From an uncultured Bacteroides sp. (GTDB lineage Bacteria > Bacteroidota > Bacteroidia > Bacteroidales > Bacteroidaceae): a stretch of DNA of 14,489 nt. A program made the position numbers and the translations under genes. Shown here piece by piece: positions 4,467-11,540 of the stretch. Location of the stretch: the NCBI GenBank assembly GCA_959606905.1, contig CAUHML010000073.1:1-14489 (forward strand), written 5' to 3'. Numbering within the stretch: position 1 is the first letter of the stretch; each line of letters opens with the position of its first letter. The notes under the pieces are model-generated. The model was not told where the DNA came from. It did no database searches and worked only from the letters and a program-made list of their open reading frames with translations.

Positions 4467-7400
4467 ATGAAAAATATGATACAAAGATTCATTATTTTAA
4501 TAATCGCCTCACTGACGGCCCTTTCTGCAAAAGCGCAGGGCGCAACAACATTAGAAGGTGGTAATGACTACGCTAATACGGGGTACGAAGTAGGTGAAAT
4601 ACCTATTCAATACGCCCTTACTCCCACGGGAGCTGTTACCTATCAGGTGGCAATCGATATTCATCCTGATCCGGAAGACTTTCACCCCCGTTTGTCGTTC
4701 TGTTACAATAGCCAACAACGTGAAAGCGCATTGGGGTATGGGTGGAATATCAGTGGGCTCTCCGGTATCACCCACGTGGCTGGAACAATCTATTATGATG
4801 GAAAATCATCTCCTCTCTCTTTGAACGAAGATAAGTTGATGTTGGATGGTATCCGCTTGTTAAAAACTGGTACGAATAGTTGGCAAAGCGAACAGGGATT
4901 CGTGAAAGTGAAAAAATTGGCGAACGGTTCATTGCAAGCTCGTTATCCAGATGGAAACATCGCTTTGTTTGAAGCCTTTGCGCAAGCTCCTTTCAGCTAC
5001 GTGATGACTTCATATACGAACCGTAAAGGTAGAACTATTAAATATGACTATACTCAGGTTGATAATTTACCTTATATTCGTAAGATTCTGTATGGAGAAG
5101 CTGGAAGCGTATATAATGATTCCATAGTATTTACCTATCGCAATGTGACTGATGACATCACACGCTATGTTGATGGAAAAGCATTTAAATATAGTCGTTT
5201 ACTGGAAAAAGTGGAATCTTTTTATAAAAGTACACTGTGGCGGCGTTATCTGCTTTCTTATCAAAATAGAGGCGTGGATCTGCCGGTACAATTGGATTGC
5301 GAGACAGAAAGCGGCAAATTAACTCCTCTGCGTTTCAAGTACGGAGATGGAAGGAGCATTGAGTTTCTTAGTGGGCGTACTATTTATTTACAGAAGTATT
5401 TTCCGAATTCTGTTCAGGGAGCCAATTCTCACAGGTCACTTGCCTTGTCACGTGGAAAGTTTAGCCGGGCGTCGAAAAGTGACGGTTTAATTTCGTATCC
5501 GGTGTTAGGTGAGTATAAAGAAGACCAGCATTTACTGGTATATAAAGATTTGTCGACTTCTCCCGTTTCTCCCGTCATATTTACAGCAGGAAAAGGCTTT
5601 AAGCAATTGGAAGCGGTAGATGTGAATGGGGATGGATTGGAGGAACCGGTAAAAGTGAATTATGATGAAGATCGGTTGATGGTGTCTGTATATACAAATA
5701 ATGTCGATCCTAATCGTCATTCGGATTATGTATACTCGGAATGGGATGGATATGTTCATGAACGGCAGGTACTTACCGGTGACTTTAATGGGGATGGAAA
5801 GGCAGAGCTGCTGGCTATATCCACTTGCTATGATTCGAATAGAAAGAAATATCCGTCACGTGCCTTGCTGGTAGACTTGAATAGCCGTAAAGCGATTTAT
5901 AATGGAACCTGTTTTGACTTTGCACTGTACCAAGCAGATAGTCGGGCATTGCATGCCGATCGACTGATTCCTATGGATTATAATGGTGATGGAAAAACGG
6001 ATATCTGTCTGATCAACATAAACGGTCTTTATGTTTACGAGTTTACCGGTGATGGGTTCAGGCAACTGGCATACTCTAGTGCTATTAATATCATGCACTT
6101 CAATTTTGAAAGCGGTACTATAAAGGACAGGGAACTGATGGTGGCTGATATGAACGGTGACGGGAATATGGATATTATTCTGGGGCCACGTCGTGTGCAT
6201 TGTAAGGATGGGTTTAAACACTTCGGAGATGGAATTTGCCATGGTGCATGTGATAGTGAGAGTAATCTGAAAAGCGTTAGTGCGAGTGGATATAAACATT
6301 ATGTACATCCCTACTCCGGCCAGGAGTGTATGGTTGATCCGAGTGTACCCCAGCGTGACTTGGTGGTCTTTGACTGGAATGTGGAGAACGGCAAGCAGTG
6401 GAAGTTTCTGTTATCAACCGGCAACTCTTCCTACAGTTCCGCTAATCCTGGATTTAAAGTGCATACAGAGGAATTGTTCTACTGTTTTCACGAGACGGTT
6501 GGGCAGAACTTCATGTTGGTGGATGTGGATAGTGACGGCTTGCCGGATTTGCTGCGTAACGTGCGTGGGAAAATCTATCTTCACTTGAACGAGAATGGAA
6601 AAATAAGTCAGAACTATAATATCCGTTCTGTTTTGCAAATGGATAATCTTTCGGCGCAGTTTGCTATGGCTAATGTAGCGCAATCTTACTACTGGTCGGG
6701 CGGGCTTATCTGCGTGGACAATGAGAATCTCCATGTATATGATTATTCTCATAACGAGTCAGAACAGCGTATGTTACATGACCTAACCGATAGTTATGGA
6801 GTGACTTCGAACCACTATTATATGGATATAATGAAAGTTCCCGAAAGTCGCTATAAGGGTACTTTGAGTCCATCATTTGGGTATATTAGTTACCCACATG
6901 CGGTAATGACTCCTCATCTGTATGTTCCGTCATGGCTGAAAAAAACAAAGGGAGGCGAGCAGCTTTCGTGGGAATACTACAACTATACTCATGCCGTTTT
7001 CCACTGTACGGGGCTGGGATTCCGTGGTTTCCGGAAAATTGAGACGGAAGACGTTATAAATAAACGTCTGATGACTTCCGTATTTGATCCGGAATTGTTA
7101 GGTGCGGAGATAAAAAAGGAAACTCCCACTGATACAGTTGTACGTAAATATGTGTTGGAGAGGGCACAGGATAAAACGATCCTTCTGAAATTACAGAAAG
7201 AAACGGTGAAGAATGCTCTCAATGAAACGGAAAAAGTGACTAGGTATGAACATAATGGGTATGGGCAGGTGGTTGCTGTATCCACTTCCTGTGGCGTCCT
7301 TAAGGAAACGAAATCGCATGGTTATGAGAATGTGGAAAATAGTGATTTGTATCTATTGGGACTTCCGCTTTATTCCGTGACAAAGAACTTCCGTAATGAT

Positions 7401-10400
7401 TCAACTGTTATCCAGGAAGTAAGAGTAGATTACGACGACCGTTATTGGCCTGTTTGTAGAACAAACTTTATCAATGGAAGTATCACTTCCCAAGAACGTT
7501 ACGAGTATAACGACCGTTTGCAGCTAATCAAGCAGAAGCAATGCTCTTATGAGTCAACAGATACATTAGGATACACATTTATGTACTACCCTAACGGACG
7601 CCTGCTTAAAAAGACTAATGCCATGGGACTATCTATTGACTATACGTATGACCCTGCAACCGGACTTTTGCAAAGCAGTTCTGACGCTAAAGGACGCATC
7701 ACCCGCTACATCTATGATGCATGGGGACGTCTTATGGAAACCAGCTATCCTGACGGGAGTGCGAAACAGCTATCAATTGCATGGAGCCAGGGAAAGGACC
7801 CCGGACTGTATGTTGTAACCGCTACTGAGACCGGAAAACCCGTGACGAAAATGTATTATGACTTTCTCAAGCGTGAAGTGCGTACATCGCAGATTCGCTT
7901 TGATGAACGGGAAATGAAAATAGATAAGGTGTATAACCCCAAGACTGGCTTGTTGGAAAAAGAATCACTACCGACTAAGGATAGCGTGCCTTCACACTGG
8001 ACCCACTTTGTATACGACAAGTTCAACCGTCTTACCTCTACCCGCCACGCCTCGGGGAAAATAGATTCCTGCGCCTATGGAATTTTGACGGACACTGTTC
8101 TAGAGAATGGTATTCGCCGCATTCGCAAGTATGACGCTGCGGGACTGATGACGCAGGTTGCGGATAACGGGGGAATTATTGACTATTACTACCGCCCTGA
8201 CGGACAACCGATAGTAGCAGTAGTAAAGGCGAATCAGAAAGAAATACAGACCCGTTTCTACTACGATAAGTACGGTCGGCGCATTGCTATCAAAGACCCG
8301 AGTGCCGGAATCAGGCGTACAGCATACGACGCTGCCGGAAACATATGTAAGGAAACGGATGCTGATAGTCGTGAGATTGTGAAAGAGTACGATTGCTACG
8401 GGAGAATAACCAGGCAGACTACCCCTGACATGACAACGGTCTACACCTATGACAATACAGAGAACCTGCTGCTCTCGGCAGTGTCGAGCAATGGCAGTGG
8501 TATGTACAACGTTTACGACGGATATGGCAGGCTGGAAATGCAGCGTGAAAAAGCGCCAGACGGCAAGTGGTTACAGAAAACGTATGGCTACACTACCACT
8601 GGACTGCCATCCGATGTGGTTTATACTTCTCAAAACGGAACATTGGCTACCGAGCATCTGATTTACCGGAACGGTTTCTTGTCCGAAGTCCGCTTGCAGG
8701 ACGGGACCTTGGTGTATCGTCACGATGAAGAGAACGAGTTGGGCCAATTGACGAAGCTTACCGCCGGTGGTATGCAACGCAGCTATACCTTTAATGATTG
8801 TGGATTACTTACAAGACGCAGCATTATGAGGGCAGACGAAACAGTCATGTTCGACCATAGCTACAGCTTCAATACGGAAACCAACAGTCTAGAGAATCGT
8901 ACGGATGAGACGAGAGGGTTGTCGGAAAACTTCGGTTATGATGAATTGAACCGCTTACGAATTGAAGGACATAACAGTATCATCTATGACGATTTGGGCA
9001 ATATTCGCAGGAAGAGTAATGAAAATAACTTGGGCCTGAATTATACTAATCCTAATCGCCCCTATGCAGTGACTGGTTTGGATTACAACGGGGGAGACCC
9101 GGTAAAGTCAGGTATTGACATCACTTATACCGCTGCCCAGCGTCCTTCTGTTATCATGCTGGATACGAAGAAAGTCATGTTGACGTACAACGCCAATCAT
9201 GAGCGCATACGTATGCAGTATTCTGTGAACAATCAGAATGAGTTGACTCGTTACTATCTGGGTGGTAACTACGAAATAGACGAATCTCTTGGCAGTGTCA
9301 AAGAAAAGCTTTATCTTGGCGGCGGATATTATGATGCTCCTGCGGTATTAATAAAAGAAGGTAATCGCTTATCTGTTTTCTTTATTCATCGGGATTACTT
9401 AGGCAGCATTTTACAAATAGCCGATGCACAAGGAAACGTAGTGGAAGAGAATAGCTTTGATGCTTGGGGAAGATTGCGCAATCCCGCTACCCAAACCGTT
9501 TATGCACCAGGTACGGAGCCTGAGCTGATGCTGGATCGAGGCTTTACAGGACACGAGCATCTTTCGTTCTTTGGATTGATTAACATGAATGCCCGTCTGT
9601 ATGATCCAGTGCTGGGAAGATTCTTGAGTCCTGACCCATATGTGCAGGTGTTGGACTTTACGCAGTCGTATAATCGGTATATGTATGCGATGAATAATCC
9701 ACTGTGCTATGTGGATCGGAATGGAGAGTTTCTTTGGTTTGTTCCTGTAATTATTGGTGCTGCAATTGGTATGTATTCGGGTGGTGTTATAGCTAATAAA
9801 GGACAATATAATCCTGTAAAATGGGATTGGAGCTCCGGTAAAACTTGGGGTTATATGCTTGGTGGTGCTGTTGTAGGCGGTGTGTCAGGTTATGTAGGTG
9901 GAGCGATAGCGACTTCAGGAATTCCAATGGCGAACACTGTGGCTATAGCTGGTTCTTCGCTTGTCAACTCGGTAGGTACTTGGGCTTATACCGGTGGACA
10001 AACGCCGATATCAATCAGTCTTGGTGCAGTCTCTTACGACTTTACGAATGGAGATTTTGGATATCTCGGCGAAAAAGGGAATTCTGTACTGGAGAATATC
10101 GGATATGGGCTTGGAGCACTGGCAAATTTGAGTGATGCGTTGATAGGATTTAATCCTCAAAAGGTTGATTTGGTTACTGAAAATTCGGATGCTGTAGGGC
10201 ATTCTGCATTAGTAAATGAAGGAACTATGACAGGAACTGGTTTGGGCAATGGAAATCCTGCTAATGCTGACCCTAATGGTATTATTTCAGTCGGTCCCAA
10301 TAGGTATGTCGACGGGAATGGCAGTTGGCATTGGATGAAAGGAACAAACCATTGGGATACTCATACAGGTGCAGGAGAAGTGTTTTGGCGACAAACTCTT

Positions 10401-10634
10401 AATGTCAATAAGGGTACAATAATGAAATATGGACAATGGCTTAATAAGATGGAGAATTCTGGCAAATTTATCTATAGCTTGGAATTGAGCAGTTGTGTTA
10501 CACATACTTCTGTTGCATTGAATTTATCGGGATTGTTCAATATAGGAATACATCCATATCTCTTAAATGCACAAATGTATTTGTGGGGAAATGGTATTAG
10601 ACCGTGGACTTATAGTTATTTTTTTAATAAATAA
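4467..10634 (+). CDS. Secreted SpvB/FG-GAP/YD-repeat RHS protein, polymorphic-toxin-like
   Basis: The product has 2055 residues. Order seen: signal peptide 1-23 (cleavage near AKA-Q); an SpvB/TcdB-N-like module ~45-103 with GYGWNISGLSGIT; FG-GAP/VCBS calcium-loop repeats at D385 (DVNGDG), D439 (DFNGDG), D504 (DYNGDG), D561 (DMNGDG) and D686 (DVDSDG); many YD repeats from ~1038, e.g. YIYDAWGRLMETSYPDGS; and the RHS core ~1620-1757 with HRDYLGSILQI, FDAWGRLRNP and YDPVLGRFLSPDPY (from Y1712). After the core come two Gly-rich hydrophobic stretches (~1758-1776, ~1796-1818) and a C-terminal domain (~1860-2055) with GHSAL (H1912) and SSCVTHTS (C2010, H2013). The architecture parallels a fused TcB-TcC cocoon, which encloses a toxic C-terminus. 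The His-then-Cys order suggests a permuted papain/NlpC-like enzyme (inference). The canonical DPxG after the core is DRNG (1750-1753). No T9SS sorting domain is visible at the C-terminus; it is exported at least to the periplasm. Confidence 0.9.
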   Translation: MKNMIQRFIILIIASLTALSAKAQGATTLEGGNDYANTGYEVGEIPIQYALTPTGAVTYQVAIDIHPDPEDFHPRLSFCYNSQQRESALGYGWNISGLSGITHVAGTIYYDGKSSPLSLNEDKLMLDGIRLLKTGTNSWQSEQGFVKVKKLANGSLQARYPDGNIALFEAFAQAPFSYVMTSYTNRKGRTIKYDYTQVDNLPYIRKILYGEAGSVYNDSIVFTYRNVTDDITRYVDGKAFKYSRLLEKVESFYKSTLWRRYLLSYQNRGVDLPVQLDCETESGKLTPLRFKYGDGRSIEFLSGRTIYLQKYFPNSVQGANSHRSLALSRGKFSRASKSDGLISYPVLGEYKEDQHLLVYKDLSTSPVSPVIFTAGKGFKQLEAVDVNGDGLEEPVKVNYDEDRLMVSVYTNNVDPNRHSDYVYSEWDGYVHERQVLTGDFNGDGKAELLAISTCYDSNRKKYPSRALLVDLNSRKAIYNGTCFDFALYQADSRALHADRLIPMDYNGDGKTDICLININGLYVYEFTGDGFRQLAYSSAINIMHFNFESGTIKDRELMVADMNGDGNMDIILGPRRVHCKDGFKHFGDGICHGACDSESNLKSVSASGYKHYVHPYSGQECMVDPSVPQRDLVVFDWNVENGKQWKFLLSTGNSSYSSANPGFKVHTEELFYCFHETVGQNFMLVDVDSDGLPDLLRNVRGKIYLHLNENGKISQNYNIRSVLQMDNLSAQFAMANVAQSYYWSGGLICVDNENLHVYDYSHNESEQRMLHDLTDSYGVTSNHYYMDIMKVPESRYKGTLSPSFGYISYPHAVMTPHLYVPSWLKKTKGGEQLSWEYYNYTHAVFHCTGLGFRGFRKIETEDVINKRLMTSVFDPELLGAEIKKETPTDTVVRKYVLERAQDKTILLKLQKETVKNALNETEKVTRYEHNGYGQVVAVSTSCGVLKETKSHGYENVENSDLYLLGLPLYSVTKNFRNDSTVIQEVRVDYDDRYWPVCRTNFINGSITSQERYEYNDRLQLIKQKQCSYESTDTLGYTFMYYPNGRLLKKTNAMGLSIDYTYDPATGLLQSSSDAKGRITRYIYDAWGRLMETSYPDGSAKQLSIAWSQGKDPGLYVVTATETGKPVTKMYYDFLKREVRTSQIRFDEREMKIDKVYNPKTGLLEKESLPTKDSVPSHWTHFVYDKFNRLTSTRHASGKIDSCAYGILTDTVLENGIRRIRKYDAAGLMTQVADNGGIIDYYYRPDGQPIVAVVKANQKEIQTRFYYDKYGRRIAIKDPSAGIRRTAYDAAGNICKETDADSREIVKEYDCYGRITRQTTPDMTTVYTYDNTENLLLSAVSSNGSGMYNVYDGYGRLEMQREKAPDGKWLQKTYGYTTTGLPSDVVYTSQNGTLATEHLIYRNGFLSEVRLQDGTLVYRHDEENELGQLTKLTAGGMQRSYTFNDCGLLTRRSIMRADETVMFDHSYSFNTETNSLENRTDETRGLSENFGYDELNRLRIEGHNSIIYDDLGNIRRKSNENNLGLNYTNPNRPYAVTGLDYNGGDPVKSGIDITYTAAQRPSVIMLDTKKVMLTYNANHERIRMQYSVNNQNELTRYYLGGNYEIDESLGSVKEKLYLGGGYYDAPAVLIKEGNRLSVFFIHRDYLGSILQIADAQGNVVEENSFDAWGRLRNPATQTVYAPGTEPELMLDRGFTGHEHLSFFGLINMNARLYDPVLGRFLSPDPYVQVLDFTQSYNRYMYAMNNPLCYVDRNGEFLWFVPVIIGAAIGMYSGGVIANKGQYNPVKWDWSSGKTWGYMLGGAVVGGVSGYVGGAIATSGIPMANTVAIAGSSLVNSVGTWAYTGGQTPISISLGAVSYDFTNGDFGYLGEKGNSVLENIGYGLGALANLSDALIGFNPQKVDLVTENSDAVGHSALVNEGTMTGTGLGNGNPANADPNGIISVGPNRYVDGNGSWHWMKGTNHWDTHTGAGEVFWRQTLNVNKGTIMKYGQWLNKMENSGKFIYSLELSSCVTHTSVALNLSGLFNIGIHPYLLNAQMYLWGNGIRPWTYSYFFNK

Positions 10635-10636
10635 AA

Positions 10637-11086
10637 ATGAAACATTTACTTTTAATTCTATTCCTGCCTATGATTTTTAACATTTCATTAATGGGGCAAG
10701 ATAAATCCGAACAAGACAGGCAAAAAGATATTTTAGACTGTCTTGTCAAAATGGGGGAAGATACTATGGTTACCCTGAATATTTGTGAAAGTAAATATCT
10801 GAATTTTAATTATCAAACGATAAAAAGCACATTTGATTTTCACGGAAAGAGAGTTGCATTTTTTAAAGGCAATGCAGGGACGATCAAAAGCACAAAAAAA
10901 GAATATTTTGATAGGATAAAGTATTTTGTAAACCAAAAAGGTTACTTGCCCTTATGTACCGATCAATTGGTCATTTTTAACGAAGATCAAGTGGCAAAAA
11001 CAGGGTATGATGCTGCGATTGTTTATCAAAGTAAAAGATTAGTACCCATAAACGAGGTCGTCAGAAAACTGAGAAAGAGCAAATAG
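10637..11086 (+). CDS. Small exported protein, candidate immunity protein of the RHS toxin
   Basis: The product has 149 residues and starts 2 bases after the RHS stop, so translation is probably coupled. MKHLLLILFLPMIFNISLMG is a Sec signal peptide; no lipobox cysteine and no further membrane segment are seen. The mature ~128 residues are charged and mixed alpha/beta in look (LDCLVKMGEDTMV, FDFHGKRVAFFKG). I recognise no family. Position directly behind a polymorphic toxin C-terminus is the usual place for an immunity gene. The signal peptide would put it in the periplasm, matching a toxin that itself carries a Sec signal. The gene is A/T-rich (17 and 18 G+C in the 60-base lines at 10801 and 10861, against 34 at 8281 in the YD region), as is the toxin tip, suggesting the pair was exchanged as a cassette. 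An accessory rather than immunity role cannot be excluded. Confidence 0.6.
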   Translation: MKHLLLILFLPMIFNISLMGQDKSEQDRQKDILDCLVKMGEDTMVTLNICESKYLNFNYQTIKSTFDFHGKRVAFFKGNAGTIKSTKKEYFDRIKYFVNQKGYLPLCTDQLVIFNEDQVAKTGYDAAIVYQSKRLVPINEVVRKLRKSK

Positions 11087-11100
11087 AACTTTTATTCATC

Positions 11101-11145
11101 AAGTAGGAAGGGAACTGGGTTTGTTTTCTTCCTACTTTCTTTTAT
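11101..11145 (+). terminator. Rho-independent terminator of the RHS unit
   Basis: AAGTAGGAAG (11101-11110) pairs perfectly with CTTCCTACTT (11128-11137) and is followed by TCTTTT. It lies 15 bases after the stop of the candidate immunity gene and closes the 3769-11086 unit. Confidence 0.85.
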
Positions 11146-11245
11146 GGTTTATATTCAAAAAGCCCCGGACGACACTTGGCTACAGAGAATGTACAGTTAC
11201 ATCGCTGATGGATTGTCGTCCGATATGTATCTTACCCTAATATAA
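11144..11245 (+). CDS. Possible 33-residue ORF or gene remnant (weak)
   Basis: An ATG at 11144 directly after the terminator opens a 33-codon frame ending TAA 11243-11245. It contains APDDTWLQRMYSYIADGLSS, which reads like ordinary globular protein. There is no signal peptide, recognised domain or promoter, and the frame is crossed by the inverted repeat at 11166-11222. It may be the remains of a lost gene tail, or chance. Confidence 0.2.
   Translation: MVYIQKAPDDTWLQRMYSYIADGLSSDMYLTLI
11157..11222 (-). terminator. Inverted repeat, terminator-like on the minus strand
   Basis: CGGACGACA (11166-11174) and TGTCGTCCG (11214-11222) are perfect 9-base arms with a 39-base loop that itself contains ATGTA/TACAT. 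Read on the minus strand, the hairpin is followed by GGGCTTTTTG, the form of a rho-independent terminator. No minus-strand promoter or gene was found feeding it. On the plus strand there is no T tract. It may end an antisense or small RNA, or be a structural relic. Confidence 0.4.
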
Positions 11246-11287
11246 GTCGACTAAAAACAGCCAATTTATATCAGGGTATTTTATATT
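11233..11287 (+). terminator. Second plus-strand hairpin, terminator-like
   Basis: TACCCTAATATAA (11233-11245) pairs with TTATATCAGGGTA (11266-11278), with 12 of 13 positions complementary, and TTTTATATT follows. This could be a backup terminator for the RHS unit or the end of a small RNA from the intergenic region. The remainder to 11531 is very A/T-rich; it holds TTCGAA at 11325 and 11339 and a poor promoter match AAACTTTG at 11487-11494 that might serve the SusC-like gene. Confidence 0.5.
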
Positions 11288-11540
11288 CTCTAAATTGAAT
11301 GTTTTTTAGGGCTGTATAATATTCTTCGAAATTATGCATTCGAAAGTATGTAATTTGAATTTTGTTAGTAAAGGGAAATAGAAACTATCTAAAATATAAT
11401 TTAAGATTTTTCTTAAAAAGTCTCATTTCTCTTTTAGTAGAAAGCTCCTTATAGTTGTATTTATATTATGTATATAGTTTTTCTATAAACTTTGATACAT
11501 GAATAGTTTGTAGTAACCAAAATCTAAATATTTGATGCCT

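Noticed and set aside
5856..6308. 150-codon minus-strand frame inside the RHS gene
   Set aside because: It is a shadow of the FG-GAP coding region, rich in His, Ile and Thr as expected from the complement, with no domain.
4467..10634. Type IX secretion cargo
   Set aside because: No C-terminal T9SS sorting domain; the protein ends in the variable effector-like domain, and only a Sec signal is seen.
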